Part shown: positions 1 through 10,874 of the stretch, piece by piece | Layout of the letters: every line of letters starts with the position of its first letter | Position numbering within the stretch: the stretch's first letter is position 1 | NCBI RefSeq assembly: GCF_012274265.1 | Contig: NZ_JAANYY010000003.1 | Span: 124,001 to 188,000 of the forward strand | Direction of reading: 5' to 3' | Length of the DNA: 64,000 nucleotides | Source of the DNA: Sphingopyxis microcysteis | GTDB taxonomy: Bacteria; Pseudomonadota; Alphaproteobacteria; Sphingomonadales; Sphingomonadaceae | Notes under the pieces: model-generated | Told to the model about the DNA's origin: nothing | What the model saw: the letters and a program-made list of their open reading frames with translations, nothing else | Databases searched by the model: none | Translations under genes and position numbers: made by a program

Positions 1-600
1 ATCCTCCGCCGACAGACCCAGCCGCTCGCCCGCCGCCGCGTAGGATTCGATCAGCCGAAAGACGAAGGCGGGGCCGCTGCCGGTAAAGGCGGTGATCAGA
101 TCCATCGTCATATCATCGGCCAGCGTGACGGTCTGCCCCAGCGGATCGAGCAAGTCGGCGATCGCCGCATGATCGGCGTCGCCCAGCGTCGCGACTGCGC
201 TGACCCCCGCGCCGATCCGCGCGGCCAGATTCGGCAGGATGCGGACGTGCGCGCGGGCGCCCGGAAAGCGCGCCGCCAGATCGGCGAGCGACACGCCCGC
301 GAGGATCGAGAGCAGGTGCGTGTCCCCGGTGGCCAACGGCGCAAGGACATCGGCGACGTCGCCCAGTTGCTGGGGCTTCATGCCCAGCATGATCCAGTCG
401 GCGGCGGCGCCCGCGGCCTGCCAGTCGGCCAGCGCCGCATATTGGACGATGCCGTCGCGCGGCGCCGCAAAGGGATCGACGATCGCCACCTGCGCGCGGT
501 CAAACCCCGCCGCGAGCCAGCGATCGAGCATCGCTCCCGCCATATTGCCACAGCCGACCAGCAGCAACCGGCCGGAGAAGTTCCGCAAGTTCATCGTCAT
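1..600 (-). CDS. proC: Pyrroline-5-carboxylate reductase (partial, C-terminus outside window)
   Basis: Catalyses the last step of proline synthesis, the NAD(P)H-dependent reduction of 1-pyrroline-5-carboxylate, in the cytoplasm. Only the first 200 codons are present because the gene runs off the left edge. The N-terminus has the Rossmann motif GCGNMAGAM. Further on are a 'MLGMKPQ' segment and a 'TAFTGSGPAF' segment, both typical of P5C reductases. The start is placed at an ATG at 600; a second in-frame ATG two codons later (594) is also possible. The gene lies 20 bp downstream of the phoK stop on the same strand, so read-through from phoK is possible. Family assignment is confident. Confidence 0.93.
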   Translation of the reverse strand, partial: MTMNLRNFSGRLLLVGCGNMAGAMLDRWLAAGFDRAQVAIVDPFAAPRDGIVQYAALADWQAAGAAADWIMLGMKPQQLGDVADVLAPLATGDTHLLSILAGVSLADLAARFPGARAHVRILPNLAARIGAGVSAVATLGDADHAAIADLLDPLGQTVTLADDMTMDLITAFTGSGPAFVFRLIESYAAAGERLGLSAED

Positions 601-620
601 CTTCGTTTCTTTTCTTGTTC

Positions 621-2297
621 CTAACGGCAACTGCTGTCGGTACCTGACAACAGGTCGAGGCAGCGTCCGTCGATTTTCCCCGCATCGACCGGCAAACCGA
701 TCAGCGACGCCAGCGTCGGCAGGATGTCCACGGTCATCACCGCATTCGGCTGTTCAAAGCCCGTAAGCCCCTTGCGCCAGAACAGCATCGGGACGCGCCG
801 GTCATAATCCCACACCGACCCGTGCGTCGCGACATAGCCGAGCCCCGATTCGGGAATCGGGGTGACGCGCGGTTTCAGCACCACCACAAAATCGCCCGAG
901 CGGTCGGGGTGGAACGATGCGCGCAGCTTGTCGTGCAGGCTCCAGGTGTCGGGCGCGTGTTTCGAGATGGGCCGGTTCGCGAGTTCATCCGCGGTTATTA
1001 CCGCCTCGATCTGCGGATGCGCGCGCAGCCGGGCCAAAATTTCGTCCTGCGCGGCCTTGCGCTGCGCCGGGGTCAGCGCTTTCGACAGATACATGTCGCC
1101 GAACGGGCCATCGCTATAGAGCAAGGGTTGCGGCAGGCCGAGCTTTTCGGCGACCGCCTTGCCCAGCGCGTCGGGGTCGAGCGCGCGATCGACGCGCTCG
1201 GCAGCGGGCCAGCCATTCTGGCGGTTGCGTTCGGGCATGTCGTGCCCGCCATGATCGGCGGTGAGCGCGACGGCATAGTCGATGCCGGTCGCGTCGAGCC
1301 GCGCAAAGAAATCGCCGAGTTCGCGGTCGAGCCCCATCATCTGAAGGCACATTTCGCTGCCCTCGGTTCCTGCGCCATGACCGACATAATCGGTCGCCGA
1401 CAGGCCGACGATCAGCAGGTCGGTGCCGCTGCCCTCGCCCATCTTGCGAACCTGACGCAAGGCGGCGGCGGTCGCGAGCACCGCGCCGTCGGCTTCGGGC
1501 GAGGCCATGAAGCGGCGGAAGTCGCCCGCGTCGCGCGCCATCCGGCCCGTGCCGACGGTCGCGCCCTTGTCGCCGACGGGGATGGCGATGTCGTGCGCCG
1601 TGCAATCGGCGGGCAACGCCAGCCCCGGGCGCGGCTGCGCGATCGCGGCGGCGATCGCCGCACCAGCCTGCGCCGCGGTCGGCGACAGGGCGGTGCCGCG
1701 GTAGCTGGTGAGCCCGGTGGGCGCGAGCCACATCAGTTCGTCGGCCTGACGCCCGCCCATCATGATCGCCGCGCGATCCTTGCCCGCGACCGACACGACC
1801 TGCGCTTTCGGATCGCGCGCCTTCATCAGATCGCCGAGCGTCGGGACGAGCAGATGGTTCACCGACGGCGCATATTTGCCGCCGCCCGACGCGGTGCCGG
1901 GGACGCTTTCGTCCTCGGCGCAATAGACACGCTTGTCTTCGCGCGCGACCGACAGGTCGAAATAATTATTGGCGACGATCCCGGCGCGACCGGGGTGGCT
2001 GCCGGTAAGGATGGTCGCGTGGCCGGGGCAGGTTTCGGTGGCGCCATGCGCCTGATAGCCCGACGGAAACACGACCCCCGATGCCAGCCGCGCGAGGCCG
2101 CCGGTGAATTTGCCGCGATATTCGGCGAACAGATCGGCCGAAAGCTGGTCGACCGCGACCATCACGATCAGCTTTGGCGGCGGCGTCGCGGCGGTGACCT
2201 TTGGAGCGGGCGGCGCTGAATTTTGCGCGAGAACGGTGGTGGCGCTACCGATGCAGAGGGTGGCGGCGAGAGCGATTTTGAGATGTTTCAGCGTCAC
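621..2297 (-). CDS. phoK: Alkaline phosphatase of the PhoK / nucleotide pyrophosphatase superfamily
   Basis: Secreted phosphomonoesterase that releases phosphate from organic esters in the periplasm or outside the cell. The 558-residue length matches the Sphingomonas PhoK enzymes. Visible features are a signal peptide (about residues 1-24, ending VLA), the first metal Asp in 'MVAVDQLSADL' (near 50), the catalytic Thr in 'TETCPGHATILTG' (near 89), the metal ligands in 'GLSATDYVGHGAG' and 'TADHGGHDMPE', and a late His in 'ATHGS'. The start is a GTG with GGAGA upstream. The open frame continues upstream, but that part lacks a signal peptide and would cross the promoter. A PHO box with a correctly spaced -10 lies about 60-90 bp upstream, so phosphate-starvation control by PhoB is likely. 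Confidence 0.9.
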   Translation of the reverse strand: MTLKHLKIALAATLCIGSATTVLAQNSAPPAPKVTAATPPPKLIVMVAVDQLSADLFAEYRGKFTGGLARLASGVVFPSGYQAHGATETCPGHATILTGSHPGRAGIVANNYFDLSVAREDKRVYCAEDESVPGTASGGGKYAPSVNHLLVPTLGDLMKARDPKAQVVSVAGKDRAAIMMGGRQADELMWLAPTGLTSYRGTALSPTAAQAGAAIAAAIAQPRPGLALPADCTAHDIAIPVGDKGATVGTGRMARDAGDFRRFMASPEADGAVLATAAALRQVRKMGEGSGTDLLIVGLSATDYVGHGAGTEGSEMCLQMMGLDRELGDFFARLDATGIDYAVALTADHGGHDMPERNRQNGWPAAERVDRALDPDALGKAVAEKLGLPQPLLYSDGPFGDMYLSKALTPAQRKAAQDEILARLRAHPQIEAVITADELANRPISKHAPDTWSLHDKLRASFHPDRSGDFVVVLKPRVTPIPESGLGYVATHGSVWDYDRRVPMLFWRKGLTGFEQPNAVMTVDILPTLASLIGLPVDAGKIDGRCLDLLSGTDSSCR

Positions 2298-2354
2298 GAG
2301 CGGCGTCTCCGTCAGGCAGGGTGTCAGCACGGGCTGTCCTGTCGGCGAAAGCCG

Positions 2355-2387
2355 CCTATATGGCAAGCCTCGACAGATGGATGACAG
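2355..2387 (-). promoter_or_regulatory. PHO box and -10 element of the phoK promoter
   Basis: On the minus strand the sequence reads CTGTCAT-CCAT-CTGTCGA (2387 down to 2370). These are two 7-bp PhoB half-sites separated by 4 bp, close to the CTGTCAT consensus. Nine bases further on is TATAGG (2360-2355), a reasonable -10. This is the standard geometry of a PhoB-activated promoter, where the PHO box replaces the -35. The phoK GTG lies about 58 bp downstream of the -10. Confidence 0.8.
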
Positions 2388-2397
2388 CGGAACGGGC

Positions 2398-4461
2398 ATG
2401 GATCGCGGCAACGACCTTTTTGTGACAAGGCTGTGGCAATCGGTGCTGGTGATGCTGGCGCTCGCGCTGCTCGCGGTCAGCCCCGCGCAGGCGCAAACGA
2501 CGCATATCCAGCCAAAGCTGGTTGCCGAAACCGCCGCGCCCGCGCCGGGCGGAACGACGACGCTGGCGCTCACCATGACCCCCGACAAGGGCTGGCACGG
2601 TTATTGGATCAACGGCGGCGACGCCGGGTTCGGGCTGTCGGTCGAATGGAATCTGCCCGAGGGCGTGACGGTGGCGCCGCTGCGTTATCCGGTGCCCGAG
2701 CCGCTGATCCTGTTCGGCATGATGAACCATGTATACGAGCATCCCTATGCGCTGCTCGCCGAGGTAAAAGTGGACGAAAGTGTCGCGCAGGGGAGCGACC
2801 TGACCCTGTCGGGGGTCGCCAATTGGCTGGCCTGTACCGACAAGGTTTGCGTGCCGGAAAAGGCGGTGATTTCGGTCGCGCTAAAGGCGGGCGACGGCGC
2901 CGTTGCTGCCGCGACGCAGGCGCGCTTCGACACGTGGCGGGCGCTGCTGCCGCAGCCGCTCGATCGCAGCGGGACTTGGGAGCGGCGCGGCGAGATGGTG
3001 CGCTTTGCCATTCCCCTGCCCGCCGGGTCGGCGCTCGACGCGCCCTATCTGTTCGCCGAGACGCAAAATCTGGTCGATTACGCCGCGCCGCAAACTTTCA
3101 GCCGCAATGGCGATTTCATCATCGTCGAGACGCGCGCCAAGGGCGAGGCGAGCGGGCCGGTGGCGGCGCTGCTCAAGTTGGGCGACGGGCGCGGGCTTGC
3201 GGTGCAGTTCGAACCGGGCGCGGTCCCCGCCGCGGGCGAGGCGATTGCAGGCCCGACGGACGCGATCGACATGAGGCTGTTCTGGACCGCGCTCGGCGGG
3301 GCGATCCTCGGCGGGTTGATCCTCAATCTGATGCCCTGCGTCTTTCCGATCCTGAGCCTCAAGGCGCTGAGCCTTGCACGCTCGGGCGGCGACGCGCGGT
3401 CGGCGAGGATCGAGGCGCTCGCTTACACCGCGGGCGCGATCGTCACCGCGCTGTTGCTCGGAGCGGCGCTGCTCGCGCTGCGCGCGGCGGGCGAGCAGGT
3501 CGGCTGGGCGTTCCAGTTGCAGCATCCGGTCAGCGTCCTCGCGCTCCTGATCCTCGCGATTGCGATCACGCTCAACCTGCTGGGTGCTTATGAGCTGCCG
3601 TCGTTCGGCGGCGGGCAGGCGCTGGCGGGCAAGGAGGGCGCAGCGGGCGGTTTCTGGACCGGGGCGCTCGCCGCCTTTGTCGCGACGCCGTGCAGCGGGC
3701 CGCTGCTCGGCGCCGCGCTCGGGGCGACGCTCGTGCTGCCCGCATGGGCGGCACTGCCGATCTTTGGCGGCCTTGGACTCGGCCTTGCCCTGCCCTTTCT
3801 CGCGGTCGGCTTCGTTCCGGCGCTGAGAAACCGGCTGCCCAAGCCGGGGCCATGGATGGCCAAATTCCGGAAATGGATGGCGCTGCCGATGGGGCTGACC
3901 GCGCTCGCGCTCAGCTGGCTGCTGTGGCGGCAATTGGGCAGCGGGTCGCAGCTGATCTGGCCGATCGTCGCGGTCGCGATGGCGCTGGTACTGCTCACCC
4001 ATTATGGCGCGATGCAGCGCGGCGACCGACGGTCTTGGCTGCTGATCGCGGCGGGCGCGCTCTTTGTCGTCGGTCTCGGCGGCACGGTGACGGAGGTTGC
4101 CGACGCCGAACGCACGGCGACGTCGAGCGGATCGACCTTCACCCCCGATGCGCTCGCCAAGGCGCGCGCAACGGGCAAGCCGGTGTTCGTCTATTTCACC
4201 GCCGACTGGTGCCTGTCGTGCAAGGCGAACGAGGCGGGCGCGATCAACCGCGCGGCGGTGCAGACGGCGTTCGACAAGGCGGGCGTCGTCACGCTGGTCG
4301 GCGACTGGACCAATGGCAATCCGGTCATCACGCGGACGCTGGCCGAACATGGCCGCAACAGCGTGCCGCTGTACCTGTGGTATGTTCCGGGGGCGCCGCA
4401 GCCCGAAATCCTGCCGCAGATATTGACGCCGGGGATGCTGACGGAATTGGCGGAACGCTGA
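2398..4461 (+). CDS. DsbD-family thiol:disulfide interchange protein
   Basis: Inner-membrane protein that carries reducing power from cytoplasmic thioredoxin to periplasmic thiols. The 687-residue product has a signal peptide ending AQA; an N-terminal DsbC/DsbD-like beta domain ('DKGWHGYWINGGDAG') with the Cys pair 'ACTDKVC'; a polytopic middle domain with the two membrane cysteines in 'LMPCVFPI' and 'ATPCSGPLLG'; and a C-terminal thioredoxin-like domain with 'ADWCLSCK'. All three DsbD modules are therefore present. The start is set at ATG 2398 because GCGGAA lies just upstream. An ATG at 2377 is in frame but sits inside the phoK PHO box and has no good ribosome site. The stop overlaps the tlyA start by one base (TGATG), so the two are co-translated. 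Confidence 0.88.
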   Translation: MDRGNDLFVTRLWQSVLVMLALALLAVSPAQAQTTHIQPKLVAETAAPAPGGTTTLALTMTPDKGWHGYWINGGDAGFGLSVEWNLPEGVTVAPLRYPVPEPLILFGMMNHVYEHPYALLAEVKVDESVAQGSDLTLSGVANWLACTDKVCVPEKAVISVALKAGDGAVAAATQARFDTWRALLPQPLDRSGTWERRGEMVRFAIPLPAGSALDAPYLFAETQNLVDYAAPQTFSRNGDFIIVETRAKGEASGPVAALLKLGDGRGLAVQFEPGAVPAAGEAIAGPTDAIDMRLFWTALGGAILGGLILNLMPCVFPILSLKALSLARSGGDARSARIEALAYTAGAIVTALLLGAALLALRAAGEQVGWAFQLQHPVSVLALLILAIAITLNLLGAYELPSFGGGQALAGKEGAAGGFWTGALAAFVATPCSGPLLGAALGATLVLPAWAALPIFGGLGLGLALPFLAVGFVPALRNRLPKPGPWMAKFRKWMALPMGLTALALSWLLWRQLGSGSQLIWPIVAVAMALVLLTHYGAMQRGDRRSWLLIAAGALFVVGLGGTVTEVADAERTATSSGSTFTPDALAKARATGKPVFVYFTADWCLSCKANEAGAINRAAVQTAFDKAGVVTLVGDWTNGNPVITRTLAEHGRNSVPLYLWYVPGAPQPEILPQILTPGMLTELAER

Positions 4462-5201
4462 TGGCGAAGGTTCGCGCCGACCAGTTGCTCGTCGATCGCG
4501 GCCTCGCCGAGAGCCGGACGCGCGCGCAGGCGCTGATCCTTGCCGGGCTCGCCTTTGTCGGCGACCGCAAGATCGACAAGGCGGGGCAGCAGGTTGCCGA
4601 TGACGCCGATGTGAGCGTCAAGGGGCGCGACCATCCCTGGGTGTCGCGCGGCGGGATCAAGCTCGACCATGCGCTGACCCACCTCGGCTGGGACGTGACG
4701 GGCGCGGTGGCGATCGATGTCGGGTCGTCGACCGGCGGCTTTACCGACGTGCTGCTGAGCCGCGGCGCGGCGCGCGTCTATGCGGTCGATTCGGGGACGA
4801 ACCAGCTGGCATGGAAGCTGCGCCAGGACGACCGCGTCATCGTCCACGAGCAGACGAGCGCGCGCGTCCTGACGCCGGCCCACATCCCCGAACCGATCGA
4901 CCTGATCGTCTGCGACGCGAGCTTCATCGCGCTGGCCAAGGTGCTGCCGGTGCCGATGTCGTTCGCCAAGCCCGGCGCGCGCATCGTCGCCTTGATCAAG
5001 CCGCAGTTCGAGGCCGAACGGCACGAGGTGGGCAAGAAGGGGGTCGTGCGCGACGCCGCGGTCCACGCGCGGGTGTGTGCGGCGGCGCGCGATTGGCTGG
5101 AACAGAATGGCTGGACGGTCGTTGAAACGGTCGAAAGCCCGATCACCGGACCGGAGGGTAATGTCGAATTTCTGATCGCCGCGGTCAAAGCTGCCGCTTG
5201 A
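4461..5201 (+). CDS. tlyA: TlyA-family rRNA (cytidine-2'-O) methyltransferase
   Basis: Predicted ribose methylation of rRNA in ribosomal subunits; older annotations call the family hemolysin A. The 246-residue protein has an N-terminal S4 RNA-binding domain (about 1-60, 'RADQLLVDRGLAESRTRAQ') followed by an FtsJ/RrmJ-type Rossmann methyltransferase with 'AIDVGSSTGGFTDVLL' as the SAM motif and 'DLIVCDASFIAL' as the catalytic Asp region. A Lys in 'LIKPQFE' and a downstream Glu complete the K-D-K-E pattern of 2'-O-methyltransferases. The ATG overlaps the stop of the DsbD-like gene, so translation is coupled. A functional link between the two is not obvious. Confidence 0.9.
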   Translation: MAKVRADQLLVDRGLAESRTRAQALILAGLAFVGDRKIDKAGQQVADDADVSVKGRDHPWVSRGGIKLDHALTHLGWDVTGAVAIDVGSSTGGFTDVLLSRGAARVYAVDSGTNQLAWKLRQDDRVIVHEQTSARVLTPAHIPEPIDLIVCDASFIALAKVLPVPMSFAKPGARIVALIKPQFEAERHEVGKKGVVRDAAVHARVCAAARDWLEQNGWTVVETVESPITGPEGNVEFLIAAVKAAA

Positions 5202-5262
5202 CGCCAGCCCCGCCCGCCGCGACACCCTTAAGCAGCCGATTCCCGCGCAAAGGACCATGTGC

Positions 5263-5814
5263 ATGACCGAGATCGCTACCCCGGGACAACTTCGAATGTC
5301 GTACCTTCGCTGGGCAATGGTGACCGTCCCCGCGATCGTCCTGATCGGCAGCCTCATGGGGGTGCTGTCGAACAGCGGTTATGGCAATCGCTGGTTCGCC
5401 GCGCTCGACCTGCCCGACATCACCCCGCCGGGATGGGTGTTCGGGGTTGTCTGGCCGATCCTTTACATCATGCTCGGGCTGGCGCTGGCGATGATCCTGC
5501 ATGCGCGCGGCGCGAAGGGGCGCGGGCTGGCGCTGACCTTGTTCTTTGTCCAGCTGATCGCCAATTTCGCCTGGTCGCCGCTGTTCTTTGGCCAATATCA
5601 GGTGACGGCGGCGCTCTATCTGATCCTCTTCATCCTGCTGACGACGATCGCCACCGCCTTTGCCTTTGCCCCGATCCGCAAGGCGGCGGCGTGGCTGCTC
5701 GTGCCCTATATGGTGTGGCTGAGCTTTGCCGCGATCCTGAATTTCCAGATCGACCAGCGCAACCCCGACGCCGAAACCCTTGTCCCCGCCGCCGCCAGCA
5801 CCCAAATAGGGTGA
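5263..5814 (+). CDS. tspO: TspO/MBR-family tryptophan-rich membrane protein
   Basis: Five-helix membrane protein of the TspO/peripheral benzodiazepine receptor family. Members bind porphyrins and influence tetrapyrrole and stress responses in alphaproteobacteria. Visible hallmarks are 'PDITPPGWVFGVVWPILYIMLG' (family W-x-P pattern; quoted in part as PPGWVFGVVWP), 'NFAWSPLFF' and 'VWLSFAAILNFQI'. Length is 183 residues, slightly above the typical 160. AAAGGA precedes two in-frame ATGs. The second (5263) has 8-base spacing and is chosen; the first (5257) would be only two bases from the ribosome site. It follows tlyA by 61 bp on the same strand. Confidence 0.9.
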   Translation: MTEIATPGQLRMSYLRWAMVTVPAIVLIGSLMGVLSNSGYGNRWFAALDLPDITPPGWVFGVVWPILYIMLGLALAMILHARGAKGRGLALTLFFVQLIANFAWSPLFFGQYQVTAALYLILFILLTTIATAFAFAPIRKAAAWLLVPYMVWLSFAAILNFQIDQRNPDAETLVPAAASTQIG

Positions 5815-5852
5815 CGGCAAGGGACTGAGACGTCCGATAAAGGAATTTTGAG

Positions 5853-6194
5853 ATGCAGAGCGAAAACCGCTTTTTCGACGATCTGGCCAAGATGGTGAAC
5901 GGCGTGGCCGGAACCGTCGCCGGCGCCGGCCGTGAGGCCGAGGCCGCGATGCGCGAGCGCGCCAAGGAATGGGTCGGCCGGATGGATTTCGTCAGCCGCG
6001 AAGAATTTGAAGCGGTGAAGCAGATGGCGGCAACCGCGCGCGCCGAGACCGAAGCGCTGAAGGCGCGGCTCGACAAGCTGGAACGTGCGGCGAAGCCTGC
6101 GGCAGCAGCGAAAGCGGCGGCCAAGCCTGCTGCTGCGCCGAAGCCTGCCGCGAAGCCCGCTGCGGCGAAACCGGCGCAAAAGCCCAAAAGCTGA
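5853..6194 (+). CDS. ubiK: Accessory factor UbiK-family protein (BMFP domain)
   Basis: Small cytoplasmic or peripheral membrane protein of the YqiC/BMFP family. In E. coli, UbiK assists ubiquinone biosynthesis and binds UbiJ and membranes. The first 75 residues are amphipathic helix and coiled coil ('FFDDLAKMVNGVAGTVAGAGREAE', shown only in part; then 'SREEFEAVKQMA' and 'LKARLDKLE'), as in the family. The last 35 residues are an unusual low-complexity tail of Ala, Lys and Pro. Total length is 113 residues against about 95 in E. coli. A REP-like palindrome follows directly and may end the transcript. A Coq4-family gene at 60.6-61.3 kb is another ubiquinone-related protein in this window. Confidence 0.85.
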   Translation: MQSENRFFDDLAKMVNGVAGTVAGAGREAEAAMRERAKEWVGRMDFVSREEFEAVKQMAATARAETEALKARLDKLERAAKPAAAAKAAAKPAAAPKPAAKPAAAKPAQKPKS

Positions 6195-6197
6195 TTG

Positions 6198-6275
6198 CGT
6201 CATCCCGGCGCAGGCCGGGATCTCGACCGCGCATCCTGACGCACCGGCGAGACCCCGGCCTTCGCCGGGGTGACG
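6198..6275. repeat. Intergenic palindrome, family A (REP-like)
   Basis: Two inverted half-copies, each itself a hairpin (GTCATCCCGGCG..CCGGGATCTC and its reverse), sit between ubiK and the YbjN-like gene. Related copies are at 16037, 30201 and 59575, a variant at 56691 and a degenerate half at 25305. Probably a REP element that also acts as a terminator hairpin. Confidence 0.8.
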
Positions 6276-6333
6276 GTTGATTGGTGAGTGGTACGGACTC
6301 GCTACTCCGCCAAACACCCGCTAAAGCGCCCCC

Positions 6334-6840
6334 ATGAGCGACGATATTTACGACGATGACGACGGCCAAGACGCCGCGCCGATGGACATGCTGGCGTCCT
6401 ATTTTGCCGCGCATGACTGGCCGCACGAAATGGTCGGCGAGGACGAGATCGTCGCGACCGCGCAGGGCAGCTGGACCGCCTATGAACTGCGTGCAGTGTG
6501 GCGCGCCGACGATGGCGTCATCCAGCTGCTCGCCTTCCCCGACATCCGCGTCGTCGAGGAAAAACGCGCCGTGGCGCACGAAGCGCTGGCGCTGATCAAC
6601 GAACAATTGTGGCTCGGGCATTTCGAGCTGTGGTCGAACAGCGGGACTATATTGTTCCGGCACGGGATGTTGCTGGGCAGCGATGGTTCGCTGGCGCTCG
6701 ACATGACCGAGACGCTGATCGAAAGCGCGATCGACGAATGCGAGCGCTTTTACCCGGTGTTCCAGTTCGTGCTGTGGGGCGGCAAGTCGCCCGCCGAGGC
6801 GTTGGCGGCTTCGCTGATCGAAACGCGGGGCGAGGCGTAA
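6334..6840 (+). CDS. YbjN-domain protein
   Basis: The 168-residue acidic protein matches the YbjN/sensory-transduction-regulator fold. It has an N-terminal acidic stretch (DDIYDDDDGQD), then 'LASYFAAHDWPHEMVGEDEI', an alternating beta region ending in 'LWLGHFELW', then 'GTILFRHGMLL' and a helix 'LIESAIDECERFYPVFQFVLWGG'. Only parts of the long segments are quoted. The molecular function of this family is not settled; E. coli YbjN affects motility and stress phenotypes. The Caulobacter-type gene looks like a chaperone-fold protein (type III secretion chaperone-like). It stands alone between two palindromes and has no clear operon partner. Confidence 0.8.
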   Translation: MSDDIYDDDDGQDAAPMDMLASYFAAHDWPHEMVGEDEIVATAQGSWTAYELRAVWRADDGVIQLLAFPDIRVVEEKRAVAHEALALINEQLWLGHFELWSNSGTILFRHGMLLGSDGSLALDMTETLIESAIDECERFYPVFQFVLWGGKSPAEALAASLIETRGEA

Positions 6841-6856
6841 AGCCCTAATCCTCAAC

Positions 6857-6934
6857 CGTTCGTGTCGAGCGAAGTCGAGACACGTTGAGGTCGTGCATTG
6901 CCTCGCGTGTCTCGACTTCGCTCGACACGAACGG
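6857..6934. repeat. Intergenic palindrome, family F
   Basis: Inverted copies of CGTTCGTGTCGAGCGAAG / CTTCGCTCGACACGAACG surround a short centre and lie between two convergent genes. No other copy of this family was seen in the window. Confidence 0.75.
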
Positions 6935-6951
6935 ATTTGGGAAGTCTGGGC

Positions 6952-7905
6952 TCAGCGTTTCTCGAACCGCGTCAGCCCCGCGCCCAGCTCATTCGCCCCG
7001 ATCGCCAACGCCTCGCCGCTCCAGTCGGCAACGAACACCGACTTGCGCCCGATACCGGCGGGCAGGCTGGCGCGGTTGCCGACGATCGACAGGCCGCGCG
7101 ACGGATTTTTGCGCTCCTCGGCGGCGACAGCGATCAGCGCCGAATAATTTTCCTTGTCCTTGCCCTGCACGAACATGTTGTTCGCGATCCGGCCGACCGA
7201 CCCCGACGGCAGGTCGATCATGTAATTGGTGCCGGTGCCCTGCGTATCGTCGAAACTATTGTCATTGATGTCGACCGCGATCGCGCGGGTTTTCAGATAA
7301 TGGCCGCCGCTGCCCTTTTCGAAGCGCGTCCGCGTGACGACGACCTTGCCGTAAATGCCGGTGTAAACGCTGTGCGCGCAGCTGAGGCCGCGGTCGCAGC
7401 GACCAAGGCGCGAGAAGGTCGAGCGGTCGATGGTCAGCGTGGCTTCGGGATCGTCGGCGGTCAAAATCCCCTGCTCGCTATTGCGGAACATCGCGTTGAC
7501 GATGGCGAGGTCGCTCGTTTCCAGCCGGATGCCCGCACCATTGCCGTCGGGGACGCGCATGTTCTGGAAAACCAGCCCGTCGACCCGCGCGCCTGCGCCG
7601 CGCAGCACCAGCGCCGCCTTGCCCTCGCAGGTGACGCCGTCAAAGATCGCGCGACCGGGTTCGGCGGCGACAAAGGCGATGCGGCCCGCGGTCTGCACCG
7701 CGCAGTCGCGGTGATAGCCGGAGGCGATGCGGATCGTCCCCTCGCCATCGCCGATCGCATCGACGGCGTCCTGGAGCCGGTTGAAACCGCGGCCATCGAC
7801 GCTGTAGGGCGCGCCGCCGGTCTGCGCGGGGAGCGGCGCCGGGGCGAGGAGAAGCGGCAAGGCGAGGAGCGGCAGCAGGGGCCGACGGAAGAATGACTTG
7901 AGCAT
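6952..7905 (-). CDS. Secreted right-handed beta-helix protein
   Basis: Predicted periplasmic or secreted protein of 317 residues. It has a clear signal peptide (two Arg, then a long Leu/Pro/Ala stretch ending PAQ, about 1-28). The rest shows repeated beta-strand turns with Asn/Asp ladders, for example 'VDGLVFQNMRVPDGNG', 'LAIVNAMFRNSEQGI', 'TRTRFEKGSGGHYLKTRA' and 'IDINDNSF'-like units. This is the pattern of pectate-lyase-like parallel beta-helices (NosD/CASH type). No catalytic set could be assigned, so a substrate cannot be named. The ATG at 7905 is preferred over upstream frame extensions, which would remove the signal peptide from the N-terminus. No strong ribosome site is visible. Confidence 0.78.
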   Translation of the reverse strand: MLKSFFRRPLLPLLALPLLLAPAPLPAQTGGAPYSVDGRGFNRLQDAVDAIGDGEGTIRIASGYHRDCAVQTAGRIAFVAAEPGRAIFDGVTCEGKAALVLRGAGARVDGLVFQNMRVPDGNGAGIRLETSDLAIVNAMFRNSEQGILTADDPEATLTIDRSTFSRLGRCDRGLSCAHSVYTGIYGKVVVTRTRFEKGSGGHYLKTRAIAVDINDNSFDDTQGTGTNYMIDLPSGSVGRIANNMFVQGKDKENYSALIAVAAEERKNPSRGLSIVGNRASLPAGIGRKSVFVADWSGEALAIGANELGAGLTRFEKR

Positions 7906-8006
7906 GGGTCGGCCATAGCGGCTTTTACGGCGACAGTCGTTGGCGAAGCTGGTTAATCCTCGGCGTGTCCTGTTGTCGGACAGCCTAATATCCAATCGTT
8001 ACACTG

Positions 8007-8093
8007 GTGCGTCCCCGCGAAGGCGGGGACCCATCACCTGCCGGTTCGAGATGGCACCGACCGGAGATGGGCCCCTGCCTTCGCAGGGGCACG
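8007..8093. repeat. Intergenic palindrome, family B
   Basis: Inverted arms of the type GTCCCCGCGAAGGCGGGGACCCATC and GATGGGCCCCTGCCTTCGC..., quoted in part, lie between metH (downstream end) and the beta-helix gene. Related copies are at 16946 and 30309. Confidence 0.75.
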
Positions 8094-8107
8094 CGAGTTT
8101 CAACCGC

Positions 8108-10729
<2,622 letters not shown>

Positions 10730-10742
10730 CTTATGCTTTCAA

Positions 10743-10870
10743 GCCCCTCCCCTTCAGGGGAGGGGTTGGGGTGGGGGTCGCAGGCTGGTGCAAGGCCGGT
10801 ATGCCCACCCCGCTGCGACTAGCCAGCAAGCTGGCAAGTCTCGCTGCCCCTCCCCTGAAGGGGAGGGGTT
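10743..10870. repeat. Intergenic palindrome, family D, inside the methionine operon
   Basis: CCCCTCCCCTTCAGGGGAGG at one end and the matching CCCCTCCCCTGAAGGGGAGG at the other form two hairpins around a GC-rich centre. It separates the two metH halves, so it could weaken read-through or stabilise processed mRNA. Confidence 0.7.
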
Positions 10871-10874
10871 AGAA

